Origin: Viridibacillus arenosi | GTDB taxonomy: Bacteria; Bacillota; Bacilli; Bacillales_A; Planococcaceae | Direction of reading: 5' to 3' | Assembly: GCF_001955655.1 (NCBI RefSeq) | Contig: NZ_MSPW01000008.1 | Span: forward strand, 1 to 64,000 | Length of the DNA stretch: 64,000 nt | Part shown: in pieces, positions 44,523 through 54,070 of the stretch | How the letters are laid out: each line of letters opens with the position of its first letter | Numbering within the stretch: the stretch's first letter is position 1 | Notes under the pieces: generated by a model | The model's input: only the letters and a program-made list of their open reading frames with translations | Databases searched by the model: none | Told to the model about the DNA's origin: nothing | Position numbers and translations under genes: made by a program

Positions 44523-45053
44523 TTGATTACAGAACTACACACAAAAAGATTATTATTAAGAAAAATGAGGGTATCGGATTCTCCTAGTTTATTTAGGATT
44601 TGGTCTGACCCAGACGTTGCTAAATTCATGAATATCAGCAGTTTTACTGATGAAAACCAAGCAAAAGATATGATAGAACTATTAGATGAATTGGCTCAAG
44701 AAGACAAAGCTGTGCGTTACGCGATCATTGAGTTGGAATCTAACGAAATTATCGGTTCATGTGGTTTTAACTCCATAGATTTTGAAAATGCCAAAGTGGA
44801 AATCGGTTATGACCTCGCTAAATCATTTTGGGGTAAGGGATATGCCACTGAAGCAATCAGTGCTTTGTTAGATTATGCATTTAGGTCTTTAGAGTTAAAT
44901 AGAATCGAAGCAAAAGTAGAACCTGAAAATATAAATTCCATAAAGGTTTTGCAAAAGTTAAACTTTGTATTCGAAGGAACACTAAGACAATCAGAAAAAT
45001 CTAATGGAAAATTTATCGACCTCAATTTATATTCTAAATTGAAAACAGATTGA
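44523..45053 (+). CDS. GNAT-family acetyltransferase (RimJ/RimL-like)
   Basis: About 176 residues. The protein opens T-E-R/H-L-type (T-E-L-H-T-K-R-L-L-L-R), has E-I-G-Y-D-L near residue 86 and the acetyl-CoA loop W-G-K-G-Y-A-T-E-A near 95, then N-R-I-E-A-K-V near 120: the RimJ/RimL group that acetylates ribosomal proteins or small amines. The TTG start at 44523 is chosen because the ATG at 44508 is part of the site GGAGGGA. It is followed by a strong terminator. Confidence 0.88.
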   Translation: MITELHTKRLLLRKMRVSDSPSLFRIWSDPDVAKFMNISSFTDENQAKDMIELLDELAQEDKAVRYAIIELESNEIIGSCGFNSIDFENAKVEIGYDLAKSFWGKGYATEAISALLDYAFRSLELNRIEAKVEPENINSIKVLQKLNFVFEGTLRQSEKSNGKFIDLNLYSKLKTD

Positions 45054-45062
45054 GTTGATTTT

Positions 45063-45099
45063 AATAGCCTATACTTTTTAAAAGTATAGGCTATTTTTT
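45063..45099 (+). terminator. Rho-independent terminator
   Basis: Perfect 15-bp stem AATAGCCTATACTTT / AAAGTATAGGCTATT with a 3-base loop and T run. Confidence 0.9.
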
Positions 45100-45163
45100 A
45101 TACCTATTTAATACAGGCCTTTTTTGTTAACATTAACCTAATCACCAAAAATTGAGGTAAGTT

Positions 45164-45265
45164 ATGGATTTTTATTTACCTATAATTATTACAATGGTAT
45201 TTTTTTGTCTTCAAGCAAGGGGAATTCAAAAAGGCATTTTGTGGGCTAGTTTTTCTGTTATATGA
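45164..45265 (+). CDS. Possible 33-residue hydrophobic peptide
   Basis: ATG 45164 with site GAGGTAA opens a 33-codon frame with a hydrophobic start (Y-L-P-I-I-I-T-M-V-F-F) ending at TGA 45265. It overlaps the broken N-terminal part of yndG in another frame. It may be a real small membrane peptide or the stub of a deleted membrane protein gene. Confidence 0.35.
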   Translation: MDFYLPIIITMVFFCLQARGIQKGILWASFSVI

Positions 45266-45293
45266 AACGAAAATCGGGTTCGGCTTTAAGGTA

Positions 45294-46010
45294 GTGGGTT
45301 GGGGTAAAAGTAATGGTATACATAACAAGAATGATGGCACTAGAACCTCCTCGCTTCATTTTGGGACTGACCAGAAAATCTCACCAATTAGTGAAGGTAG
45401 AGGCTATTGGCAATATGTACAGACAGAAAAGGGACTGACATTTTTAACGCAATATGACTATAAAGTACGTTATGGAATGCTAGGACGGCTACTAGATCTA
45501 TTTTTCCGTCCGGTTATGGGCTGGGCAACAGCTCTTAGTTTTGATGTTCTGAAGCGTTGGGTTGAAAAGGGAGAAGTCCCTAGAACACAATATTTACGTT
45601 TTTTTGGAAGCTCTGTTATAACTCTTTTGTTTATTTTCGTTTGGCTGTATCAAGGGTTTATACCGAAACTGGTTGCTAAGCATCCTGAGGAGGTGGCTAT
45701 GTTATCGAGTTTAACGGCAATAGATGGAACAGCTGCTATAAAAGCGGTAAGCATAATCGGAATACTTGATATTTTATTTGCACTTGTCTGGCTACTATAT
45801 CGTAACAAAATGCGATTATTTGCATTTCAAATTATAGTGTTCCCTATGTTAACAATTAGTGCTTTACTTGCAGATCCTGCAATCGCAACACATCCATTCA
45901 ATCCGGTTACATTTAATATGAGCCTATGGGTTCTATCTATTATAGGTTTCTATATGTCAAAAGATTTGCCAACTGCGTCAAGCTGTATTCGTAAAAGAGG
46001 GAGGGGGTAG
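45294..46010 (+). CDS. yndG: YndG-like DoxX-family protein, N-terminally truncated
   Basis: DoxX-like membrane protein. From GTG 45294 it has 238 residues: the end of a START/SRPBCC-like soluble domain (F-G-T-D-Q-K-I-S then R-G-Y-W-Q-Y and F-L-T-Q-Y-D-Y near 25-60), the motif F-F-R-P-V-M-G-W-A-T-A near 72 and four membrane segments (about 105-225). Relatives carry about 60-70 further residues at the N-terminus. The frame is open upstream to 45186 and still family-like from about 45262 (Y-E-T-K-I-G-F-G), but the sequence before that does not match and no start with a ribosome site is seen. The gene is therefore probably deleted at its 5' end and may be non-functional. It is the first gene of the yndG-yndH-yndJ cluster. 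Confidence 0.75.
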   Translation: MGWGKSNGIHNKNDGTRTSSLHFGTDQKISPISEGRGYWQYVQTEKGLTFLTQYDYKVRYGMLGRLLDLFFRPVMGWATALSFDVLKRWVEKGEVPRTQYLRFFGSSVITLLFIFVWLYQGFIPKLVAKHPEEVAMLSSLTAIDGTAAIKAVSIIGILDILFALVWLLYRNKMRLFAFQIIVFPMLTISALLADPAIATHPFNPVTFNMSLWVLSIIGFYMSKDLPTASSCIRKRGRG

Positions 46011-46011
46011 G

Positions 46012-46623
46012 ATGACAATTTATCAAAACCTTTTGGGGGAAGAATTCCACAAACTCCATCCTAAACTACAAGCACGTTATGCACTACCAATAGATGTACC
46101 ATTTTTCGCGATCGGTAAGATGTCAAAAATAGAAACGGGCGCTAGATGGTTAACTCCATTCTTAAAGTTTGCTAGTAACTGGAAATTTTTGTTCCCTGAA
46201 AACGGTCAAGACGTGCCATTTACGATTAAAAATACATGTAAATTATCCCCGAATGGTGAAGTAGAAGTATATTGGGAACGTACCTTCTATTTTGAAGAGA
46301 GGACAAGATGTTTTAATGCATTTATGTCTATTGATACTAGGCGCAAAGTTGTAAAGGATTATTTAGGAGATCCAAGTCTTTTATATTCAGATTTAAAATT
46401 TAATGTGACAAATGAAGGTCGATTACTTATTCGGTCAGGTTTTCAGCGCGTAGTTATAGGGAAGTTAGAAGTGCCAATTCCACGAGTATTAGAAGGTCGT
46501 GTCATAGTGGAAGAAGGTTATGATGAAGTACGTGAATTATTTTCGATTCATGTATTTATTCATAACCCAATTATAGGAAAGGTGATGGCTTACGCAGGTG
46601 AATTCAAGGAACACACTTTTTAG
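46012..46623 (+). CDS. yndH: DUF4166 protein, YndH-like
   Basis: Cytoplasmic protein of 203 residues. The opening I-Y-Q-N-L-L-G-E-E-F-H-K-L-H-P and the E-V-Y-W-E-R-T-F-Y-F near 84-93 are typical of DUF4166. The function is unknown. The gene begins one base after yndG's stop (site GGGAGGGGG inside the yndG end) and its own end overlaps yndJ by 26 bases, so the three genes are translationally coupled. Identification as yndH rests on gene order and remembered sequence. Confidence 0.85.
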   Translation: MTIYQNLLGEEFHKLHPKLQARYALPIDVPFFAIGKMSKIETGARWLTPFLKFASNWKFLFPENGQDVPFTIKNTCKLSPNGEVEVYWERTFYFEERTRCFNAFMSIDTRRKVVKDYLGDPSLLYSDLKFNVTNEGRLLIRSGFQRVVIGKLEVPIPRVLEGRVIVEEGYDEVRELFSIHVFIHNPIIGKVMAYAGEFKEHTF

Positions 46624-48148
46624 TTCAATAACGATGATAGGTTTCATTCTTTTTATCGCAAGCAGTCTGTTCACAAAGCAACAGCCTTTTTTTCTAATGT
46701 TAACAGCAGCACAGTTAATATTTGTGCCCGTAATACTTCAACTAATCATAAAAATAAAAAGGTTACATCGCTTTATTATTTTCACAGGAATGGTTTCTAT
46801 ATTTATTTTACATATTATTTCATCTAGCACCTGGTCAATCATACTTGCATTAATTTACGTCGCATTTACTTTATTTGTGGCATTACTAGGAGCGAAGCGA
46901 TTCTTGCGACGAGGCTTTGTAAACTGGGCAGAAATTTCAATAGATATTGGCATGATGTATTTATTTGTCGGGGGACTTTGGTTCTTTTCCTATATAGCAG
47001 GAGTAAATACAGGGTTTAGTCCACTGATAACTTGGTTGACGGGCATTCATTTTCATTATTCCGCGTTTTTATTGTGTATTTCTCTTGGCCTTTTTGGCAG
47101 ATTGCATGATTCAAAGTTGTATAGATGGATTGCCCCGATGATTTTGTCAGGACCTATGCTTGTTGCAATAGGTATTACATTTTGGCCAATACTCGAAGTG
47201 ATCTCGGTTTTAATGTATATATTCGCTATTTATAGTCTTGTTTTACTGGCATTTCAAACCCATTTTGCAACGCGTATACAAGCTGTATGTATCCGTCTTT
47301 CTTTTAGTGCTCTAGCTGTGACGATTATATTTTCATTCCTTTATGCGTTAGGAAATGCATTTGGTGAATGGATAATTCGTATTGACTTTATGCTTGCTTT
47401 TCACGGCTTTTTTAACTGTATTATCTTCGGGCTACTCGGTGTAGTTGGATGGGCGATGTCTTCACCAAAAACAAAACAGCTTTCATGGGAATTTCCAATA
47501 AGCCAAGTTCGTGGGAAATTGATAGTAACCGGTGACTCACATCCAGGCCTTGTGGATGACTTGAGTGCTTTTGTTGATACAAAAGCATTAACAAAAACAA
47601 TTATAGAGTTTTATGAGCAAACGGATCGATATCAACTAATTGCTTCTATTAAATGGGCGACTTGGTTTAAACCGTTTGCTATGTGTTATAAGTTAATTAG
47701 CAAACAAATGCAACAATTAAACTTACCGATTTCAAGTAAAGAAACTGAAATGACGGGGGAAATAAAAAAAATTGATACGGGAGTGGATGGTAGAGTTAAA
47801 CCACGTGCTTGGATTCGTAAAGTGGGGGAGCAAACCGCCTTTGTGGCCATCTATTCGCAGCATAATACAGCAGGTAGAACATATATGAATATTGCATTGC
47901 CTTTACCGCATTCCTCCATGATCGGTATTTTACAACTTGAGGAAATAGACGGGCGACTAATATTAAAGAGTGAAGGTAGTGGGGATGAAGGAATTTATTT
48001 AGGAGCAGGAAAATTTCTATTCAAGCTGCCATTATCCGAACATTTTACAATTACAGAAACGCATACAGGCCATCTAACAGCACTTCATAAGATGAAGATT
48101 TTTGGTATTCCATTTTTAGAAATTGATTATAGAATTGTTGAAAGGTAA
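46598..48148 (+). CDS. yndJ: YndJ-like integral membrane protein
   Basis: Protein of 516 residues with nine or ten membrane segments in the first 300 residues and a soluble C-terminal domain (about 310-516) with G-K-L-I-V-T-G-D-S and G-R-T-Y-M-N-I-A-L-P. It matches the YndJ family from Bacillus. Start GTG 46598 lies within the end of yndH; ATG 46634 is an alternative. The function of the yndG-H-J set is not known to me; co-conservation suggests a common membrane process. Confidence 0.85.
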   Translation: MNSRNTLFSSITMIGFILFIASSLFTKQQPFFLMLTAAQLIFVPVILQLIIKIKRLHRFIIFTGMVSIFILHIISSSTWSIILALIYVAFTLFVALLGAKRFLRRGFVNWAEISIDIGMMYLFVGGLWFFSYIAGVNTGFSPLITWLTGIHFHYSAFLLCISLGLFGRLHDSKLYRWIAPMILSGPMLVAIGITFWPILEVISVLMYIFAIYSLVLLAFQTHFATRIQAVCIRLSFSALAVTIIFSFLYALGNAFGEWIIRIDFMLAFHGFFNCIIFGLLGVVGWAMSSPKTKQLSWEFPISQVRGKLIVTGDSHPGLVDDLSAFVDTKALTKTIIEFYEQTDRYQLIASIKWATWFKPFAMCYKLISKQMQQLNLPISSKETEMTGEIKKIDTGVDGRVKPRAWIRKVGEQTAFVAIYSQHNTAGRTYMNIALPLPHSSMIGILQLEEIDGRLILKSEGSGDEGIYLGAGKFLFKLPLSEHFTITETHTGHLTALHKMKIFGIPFLEIDYRIVER

Positions 48149-48521
48149 AGGGTGTAGGTTAAGTGGAATTTTATAAATCTAATAAAACACTAGGGGAAAT
48201 TGTTTTCACCACCAACATCTAAATAATTTTCATAATAAGATTGCTAATTATGGCCGTTTTTACTATTGATTGATTAACCATCTTGCTAATGAAACGTTAT
48301 GTAATATTGAAAAACTGCTTGAAAGAAATTAGTGAAAAAATGTACTTGGGCCTATACCTTTAGAAGAAAGCATATCCCAGCATACAATAATATAAGTAAT
48401 TCAAAAAATTATAGATAAAAATTAATGAAATGGTATTATAAGTAATAAATAGATAATAAGTCCGTGGATTATTATAACAGTTATACATGAATACACATTA
48501 TGATTGGTTGGGGGAATATTG
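48149..48521. other. Spacer of about 370 bases
   Basis: No gene supported. At 48328-48346 the sequence TTAGTGAAAAAATGTACTT resembles only the lead segment of the dispersed repeats, without the core; this may be chance or a relic. Confidence 0.35.
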
Positions 48522-48659
48522 ATGAAGTTTGCGAATAAAAAACAAATTCAACGGCTTTATCGAGAACAAATCCGTAATAAAAAAGACCAGGATTATAATT
48601 TTCTTGAAACAATCATTTTAATCGTAATTGTAGCATTCTTCATCTATTTTAACTTATAA
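48522..48659 (+). CDS. Small single-span membrane protein (45 residues)
   Basis: ATG 48522 with the site TTGGGGGAATATTG opens a 45-residue protein. The first 28 residues are basic and hydrophilic (K-K-Q-I-Q-R-L-Y-R-E-Q-I-R-N-K-K), the last 16 strongly hydrophobic (E-T-I-I-L-I-V-I-V-A-F-F-I-Y-F). This is a typical tail-anchored bacterial small protein. No family recognised; coding is supported by start signal, composition and clean ending. Confidence 0.6.
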   Translation: MKFANKKQIQRLYREQIRNKKDQDYNFLETIILIVIVAFFIYFNL

Positions 48660-48830
48660 TTCGATAGTTCTCGGACGTCCGTTGAAAATTCTTCATCGTA
48701 ATAATAAATTTTTACACTTGAATAAGGTTGATTCTTATAAGCGGGTTTTTGAATGGATAGGTACGAAACTAAATAATATTTATTAACTTTTCGTGGAGTA
48801 AAAGAATAGAAAATAGAATGCTTAAAAAAG

Positions 48831-48875
48831 AAACGTCCACTCAGTTCATATTTGAACAAGAATGGACGTTTTTTT
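48831..48875. terminator. Bidirectional hairpin terminator
   Basis: Stem AAACGTCCA (48831-48839) with TGGACGTTT (48863-48871) around an inner GTTCATATTTGAAC palindrome; T runs follow on both strands. It ends the minus-strand MFS gene. Confidence 0.8.
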
Positions 48876-48912
48876 AATTCTTATTAAGTAATGCTATATA
48901 TTTACTATTAGA

Positions 48913-50148
48913 TTATTCAATATCGACGCTTTGATTCGTATCAACTACTAAGTGTTTTTTCTTAATCAAAAGAATCAAAAATGACAACAATAAAACAATT
49001 GAAGAAACCATATATACAGCAACGATATTATAACGTTCTCCTATGACACCCATGATCAGAGTGGAGACAGCAAAAGTAGCCATAGTTATAGAACTTTGTG
49101 CAGCATATACTTTTGCTAGAAGTTTTTCTTTGACCCTACCTTGAATGAGTGTATTAATGGCGATCATACTTAATTCGTAAAATAAACCATAGATACAACT
49201 CACTAAAAGAGCGAGTAATGGGGAACTATTGATCCCAAACAAAAGAGTCATTAAAAAGCCAACAAAGCTACATATCAATATGACAATATGGATGTTTCGG
49301 TCAATTAAAACAGACTTCTTATACCCGATCAAACCACCAAAAAATAAACCTAAAAAGAAAGCTGCATTAATATAGCCCCACCATTCAGTACCTTCATGCA
49401 GTCGTAACTCTATAAAGGGGTAAATGATTGAAGATACCCAGACAGGACCTGCAATTGAACCTAAAAACAGAGTGATTTGAAGAATACGCAACTTATTATC
49501 TACCAATATTAATTTCCATCCCTCTAAAAAGGAATGCAGATTACTTTCTTTATTAGTTGATGTTGTAGCATCTTTCTTATCTTCGACTTTAATAAATGAT
49601 AATAAGAATGTGGACAATACATACAAGATAAACGTTAAAATTAACAATCCACTCGAATGCAAAAGCACTGCCAAAATGCCACCAACTGCCCATCCGGCCA
49701 TATTAATGAACTGATAAACAGATGACATGAGACTATTTGCTTTTAACAAGTAAGTCTCTTCAATAAGCTCTGGAATAATCGCACTACTAGTGGGATAGGC
49801 GAAGCCATCCAAAAAATTAGTACAAAAAATAAGTAGATAAATGATCACAAACGTATCAATTGATAGGAATAGTGATACATACAGTGATAACAAAAGTAAT
49901 AGACAGGTCTTCAATAATTGAGAATTTAATAAAATTGATCTTAATTTATGTCGGTCAATTAAAAGCGGTGCAACCAATCCACCCAAGAATCCACCAGATA
50001 AATTAATGACAGGAACTAAAGAAACATAAAACAAAGAATCTGTCACACTAAAAACAGTTGTAATGAGAGCCACAATGTAAAATGTATCTCCTGCATTGGC
50101 TAAAGACTCTCCTGCCAGCAATGCACGAAATGATTTATTTTTCAACAC
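48913..50148 (-). CDS. MFS transporter
   Basis: Integral membrane protein of about 411 residues with roughly twelve hydrophobic segments and a central cytoplasmic loop (K-V-E-D-K-K-D near 190). The opening F-R-A-L-L-A-G-E-S-L-A-N-A-G-D-T-F-Y matches the MFS_3/macrolide-efflux-like group. The start GTG 50148 is placed 6 bases after AGAGGGG; a TTG at 50154 would touch that site. Drug export is plausible but the substrate is unknown. No regulator gene adjoins it. Confidence 0.85.
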   Translation of the reverse strand: MLKNKSFRALLAGESLANAGDTFYIVALITTVFSVTDSLFYVSLVPVINLSGGFLGGLVAPLLIDRHKLRSILLNSQLLKTCLLLLLSLYVSLFLSIDTFVIIYLLIFCTNFLDGFAYPTSSAIIPELIEETYLLKANSLMSSVYQFINMAGWAVGGILAVLLHSSGLLILTFILYVLSTFLLSFIKVEDKKDATTSTNKESNLHSFLEGWKLILVDNKLRILQITLFLGSIAGPVWVSSIIYPFIELRLHEGTEWWGYINAAFFLGLFFGGLIGYKKSVLIDRNIHIVILICSFVGFLMTLLFGINSSPLLALLVSCIYGLFYELSMIAINTLIQGRVKEKLLAKVYAAQSSITMATFAVSTLIMGVIGERYNIVAVYMVSSIVLLLSFLILLIKKKHLVVDTNQSVDIE

Positions 50149-50419
50149 AAACAACCCCTCTTATTTAATTGTTCAAGAGAAGATTGTTGTCTACATTGGC
50201 GTCACTCCTTAACTTGTTTTAGAATTTCATGGATGAATTTGATAATCGAATCCAAATTAGCAGAGGGGTGTTTGCTATTAATGGGAATATTTATAATAAA
50301 TGATAACATAAATAAATGGTGATAAGCTGCACTTTTTTTTGATATTTCTCCGAAAAATCAATCAAAAATGACTGCCTTACATAACAGTCATTACATAAAC
50401 TTACTATCCAAAATCATAA

Positions 50420-51040
50420 TCAACATTCGGATAGATCAATTAATTCATCCATAATACTCCCTTGAGTAACGTATTTAATAATTTTATTTGCTTCCATTTC
50501 TACTCTTTTTCTACCATAAGGATTTTCAAACCAGTTAGTAGCCTTAGTAGTATTGTCATCTACAGCACATATTGAATAGTGGATCCAATTAGGCATAAAG
50601 GTTTTGAGATTTAAAAGCGTTCTTCGCATGTGATATCTAGTAGTAACAACTATAATTCTCTTAATGTTATGTAGTTCAAATGCACGATCTAGTATGAGTA
50701 AGGAAGCAAGGACGTTTTCTTTCGTATGAAGTGATAGGTCTTCCGTTAAAATATCCTCTTCGGGGATTCCCAATTCAATCGCCCTTTGTTTTAATAATTG
50801 TGCCTCAGTAAAGTTTGTGCCTTCCCAAATTACTCCACCAGAAAATAATATTTTCTTTGCTCTACCTTCGTTATATAGTTGTATGGCCTTTGGTAAGCGG
50901 TATATTACAGCTTTACTACTACCCGGAACAAAAATCACATCTCCTACCTCATTATCATCTTCTAGATTTTTGAACAGAAGATCTGTGAGTTGAGAGTCTG
51001 ATAGTTTATCAGGTTGCAACTGAGAAATATTTGTTTTCAT
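50420..51040 (-). CDS. YdcF-family protein (DUF218)
   Basis: About 206 residues. The DUF218 pattern is present: V-I-F-V-P-G-S near 36, I-L-F-S-G-G near 65, E-D-L-S-L-H-T-K-E-N near 100-109 and the R-Y-H-M-R-R-T motif near 135. Without N-terminal membrane spans it belongs to the soluble YdcF group, one member of which binds S-adenosylmethionine; function is unknown. Ribosome site GAGGTGATTT precedes ATG 51040. Confidence 0.87.
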   Translation of the reverse strand: MKTNISQLQPDKLSDSQLTDLLFKNLEDDNEVGDVIFVPGSSKAVIYRLPKAIQLYNEGRAKKILFSGGVIWEGTNFTEAQLLKQRAIELGIPEEDILTEDLSLHTKENVLASLLILDRAFELHNIKRIIVVTTRYHMRRTLLNLKTFMPNWIHYSICAVDDNTTKATNWFENPYGRKRVEMEANKIIKYVTQGSIMDELIDLSEC

Positions 51041-51574
51041 AAATCACCTCGACCGTTTAGTAACCAATCCACAGCATTTATAAATCTTTAGCTATTTAGT
51101 CTGGTCCTGTACTTACTCAATTTACTTTAAGACAATGCACTTATATGAATAACTATATACAACATACTTAATATGTTGCTATAAATATAGTATAGCTAAT
51201 CTGCATATAATTTCACCAACAGTAACAATTTTTGCAACTTAATATAATGTATTTGAAAAAGGAGTAGGGGAAAGTGACGAAGACTTTACAGCTATGTTAC
51301 TCACTTTAAGCCTATCGCTCTTACTTATCTTCATCATCGGAATAGGTAATCTGCTCGATATAAAAATTATCATCGTTAAATAAAAGGATCATAATTAGGA
51401 GCTTTTCAAGGTCTTTTTTTATTTCGTTCTAAGTTCTTTAATTGATGAACATTAATCTTTACACAATAGTTAAGAAATCAGGCAATTTATAAAAAAACTA
51501 ATAATTAATTTTAATTTTCAAGTAAGTATGGGACAATACGTATAACATTATTTCCAAAATAAGGGGTGTAATAA
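51041..51574. other. Spacer of about 530 bases
   Basis: A 29-codon hydrophobic frame (ATG 51294 to 51383, L-S-L-S-L-L-L-I-F-I-I) lacks a proper ribosome site; a GTG at 51274 has the good site AAGGAGTAGGGG but stays open for only 11 codons in another frame. A frameshifted small membrane peptide is possible. Otherwise nothing recognised. Confidence 0.4.
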
Positions 51575-52060
51575 ATGTCTAAGCAAATTACTTTAAGAGA
51601 AGCGACAAACAAAGACCTTATAGCATTACATAAAATCCAAGTAGCCGCTTTTATGCCTCTATTAATAAAATACAATGACCTTAAAACCAACCCGGCGAAT
51701 GAACCAATTGAAAAGTTAGCAAATAGAATAGCTGAAACGTATTCAGATTACTATGTAATTTACTTTGGACAAAATATAGCTGGAGGGATTAGGATTGTTC
51801 CAAAAGAAAATAACCGAACAAGAATAAGTCCGGTATATATTCATCCGATTTTTCAAGGCAAAGGAATCGCTCAAGAAGTTTTTAAACAAGTAGAACAAAA
51901 ATACAATAAAACACTTCAATGGGAACTTGATACGATAAAACAAGAGAAGCGGAATTGCTATTTTTATGAAAAATTAGGTTATTGTAAAACTGGAGTAGAA
52001 GTAGAAATCAATAGCGAGATGACGTTAGTTCGTTATTCGAAAAGGATGATGAAAGACTAG
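51575..52060 (+). CDS. GNAT-family acetyltransferase
   Basis: About 161 residues with the core V-Y-I-H-P-I-F-Q-G-K-G-I-A-Q-E (about 88-102) that binds acetyl-CoA, preceded by the usual two strands (G-G-I-R-I-V near 71). The terminal R-N-C-Y-F-Y-E-K-L-G-Y (about 129-139) is typical of the family. Ribosome site AAGGGGTG precedes ATG 51575. Single gene; substrate unknown. Confidence 0.88.
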   Translation: MSKQITLREATNKDLIALHKIQVAAFMPLLIKYNDLKTNPANEPIEKLANRIAETYSDYYVIYFGQNIAGGIRIVPKENNRTRISPVYIHPIFQGKGIAQEVFKQVEQKYNKTLQWELDTIKQEKRNCYFYEKLGYCKTGVEVEINSEMTLVRYSKRMMKD

Positions 52061-52243
52061 GGTTGTAAAAAAGAAGCTATTTAATATTTTTTGTAGAATT
52101 CTGGACAACCACTATTTTTGCAACTTCACTTGGAGTGTAGCATATTTAACTTATCCCTCTTTTAATATTCATTATATTGCATAATAATTCAATTTATATT
52201 AATATATATAAATATATAAATGCAATATGAAGGGGGTTATTAG

Positions 52244-52882
52244 TTGGTTACACTATTTTTAACAAATATTTTACTAGGGCTTTCCATTGCACTCCCTGTT
52301 GGAACAATTACAATAGAGATGACGAAGCAGGGGCTTAAAAACGGTTTTATGCATGGTTGGGTTGTTGGACTAGGTGGAATGACAGTAGATTTAGTACTTA
52401 TTTTATTATTGTATTTTGGTTTAGCTTCAGTACTAGCTGTTCCTATAATTCAAACCTTCTTGTGGTTGCTCGGTGCATTATTCTTACTTTATGTCGGCTA
52501 TGATAGTATAAAAAACGCAGGTCATGGTATTTCACTATCAGGTGAAAAATCGACAAAATCACTAAAATCATCATATTTTAATGGCTTACTTGTAGCGGTT
52601 TCACCAGGGAACTTAGTATTTTGGGTTAGTATTTTTGGACCGATTTTGATTAATTCTTTTGATGCATCAAATACGATTAACTTTCTAGTAATAGGATCTG
52701 GCATATTAATTGGGATTTTGATACATGATATTGGCTTAATGACAATAATTGCTGGTACTAGGAAGGTATTAAACACTAGATATATTCAATGGGCTTCTGT
52801 TCTTGCAGGGGTAATACTAATTGGCTTTAGTGTCTATTTCTTTATTGAATTTTATAGGAGTGTAGGAACACTAAGAGGTTAA
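52244..52882 (+). CDS. LysE-family amino-acid exporter
   Basis: Membrane protein of 212 residues with six hydrophobic segments. The G-L-S-I-A-L-P-V-G-T-I motif near residue 12-22, G-L-G-G-M-T near 40 and S-P-G-N-L-V-F-W near 122 are the conserved LysE/RhtB signatures. It exports amino acids or derivatives by proton exchange; the specific substrate is unknown. The TTG start at 52244 is set by AAGGGGGTT. Followed by a perfect terminator. Confidence 0.92.
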   Translation: MVTLFLTNILLGLSIALPVGTITIEMTKQGLKNGFMHGWVVGLGGMTVDLVLILLLYFGLASVLAVPIIQTFLWLLGALFLLYVGYDSIKNAGHGISLSGEKSTKSLKSSYFNGLLVAVSPGNLVFWVSIFGPILINSFDASNTINFLVIGSGILIGILIHDIGLMTIIAGTRKVLNTRYIQWASVLAGVILIGFSVYFFIEFYRSVGTLRG

Positions 52883-52943
52883 TTCAAGGCCAGTAGTTAT
52901 ACATAGACCGAACCTTATTACTAATATGTCTAAAAGGTAGTTG

Positions 52944-52976
52944 AAAGAGACTTGACTGAAGTCAAGTCTCTTTAAT
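52944..52976. terminator. Rho-independent terminator
   Basis: Perfect 13-bp stem AAAGAGACTTGAC / GTCAAGTCTCTTT with a 4-base loop. Lies between the convergent LysE gene and the next minus-strand gene. Confidence 0.85.
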
Positions 52977-52983
52977 TATTTTT

Positions 52984-53418
52984 TTAAATTTCTAATAATT
53001 GTTCTATATGATCCAACTTACCGATATAAACATTAATAACTAATGGTAATAGGATTATTAGGATTATGGAAGTTATATAAAATACGATTTTTTCTTTTCT
53101 ATGAAGTAGATTTACTAAATTAATTAACAATGAAGATACACTAAAAATGATTACTAACCACATAGTAAGTAATTGTTTGACATCATTTTTTATTAAGAAG
53201 ATTATTAGTTCGTTTTCTTCTGAAATCTCAAAAGTATGTTTATCTTTTTCGGAAAAATTCTTTTTTATTACAGTTACTTCTTCTGAATTCTCCTTTATTG
53301 AATAACCCCCAGGATAAATATTAAAAGAGTAAGCTAGAATTCCAGCTATTAAACAGAATAAGACCATGAAAATAGAAAAAAAACTGAGTTTTTTCCTAGT
53401 TAGATTTACCTTGAACAA
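52984..53418 (-). CDS. Membrane protein of unknown function
   Basis: About 144 residues: one hydrophobic segment near 13-32, an extracellular stretch with Y-P-G-G-Y-S and acidic residues (about 35-72), then segments near 82-102 and 108-133. TTG start at 53418, preceded by GGGAGGGG at 7 bases. No family recognised. It might have formed a unit with the remnant gene next door, but they point away from each other. Confidence 0.65.
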   Translation of the reverse strand: MFKVNLTRKKLSFFSIFMVLFCLIAGILAYSFNIYPGGYSIKENSEEVTVIKKNFSEKDKHTFEISEENELIIFLIKNDVKQLLTMWLVIIFSVSSLLINLVNLLHRKEKIVFYITSIILIILLPLVINVYIGKLDHIEQLLEI

Positions 53419-53464
53419 AAAACCCCTCCCTTTTCTAAAAGGATATATCCATTATAATACAAAA

Positions 53465-53890
53465 TTTGGAATTAAGGGGGTTCTGTTTTTCGCAAACCTA
53501 AAGAGTTATATCTGCGCATAAGAGATGTTAAAGTGTTGCCAAAGAAAGAGAAGTCGTCATCGATTTTGACAAAAAAGAAGTATTTTCTTAATCTAAACAG
53601 TATCCACTTCATATTGAAAATATAAAGAAGAAGAGCTTTAAAGTAAGCTTAAATCTGATAGATCTTCATCATATACTTTCTTTTCATCTGGAGTGGATGC
53701 TAACTAAAAGAAAATATCTATTGCTTTAGTTCAGATAATCATTTCATTGATGGGGGACGCAATTTTTTTGATTCCATCTTTAGGATTCCGGAAGATACAT
53801 TACAAAATCCAATTACCTTAAAACTACAGGCCTATCCAAATTATTAATTATTTAGAAGGTAGTGCTAAGATTAAACGCATTAAATAACTG
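53465..53890 (+). pseudogene. DUF4179/DUF5643-like protein, C-terminal remnant
   Basis: Scattered plus-strand frames carry protein-like text: I-D-F-D-K-K-E-V-F-S, then P-L-H-I-E-N-I-K-K-K-S, then F-R-I-P-E-D-T-L-Q-N-P-I-T-L-K-L near 53780-53825 with Q-A-Y-P-N, and, one frame on, L-E-G-S-A-K-I-K-R. The I-P-E-D-T-L-x-N-P-I-T-L motif with a final A-x-I-K-I strand is what I associate with the C-terminal end of DUF4179/DUF5643 anti-sigma-like proteins. At least three stops or frame changes intervene, and no start is present. Confidence 0.5.
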
Positions 53891-54070
53891 GTTTTATTTA
53901 AAAGATGACATCATGAACTTACTCACAAAGGAAGGGACATCTCTAATTTAGAGATGCCCCTATTATTGTAAAACAAAGTATCAGCATGCGTTAAAATAAT
54001 GTTTTGGTTTTATGAAATATCAAATAGGCTATATAACGATGGACTTTAAACATCTTTTACCTCCGACTTA

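Noticed and set aside
48328-48346. A lead-segment-like sequence as a seventeenth repeat copy
   Set aside because: Only about 19 bases match and the core is absent, so chance cannot be excluded.
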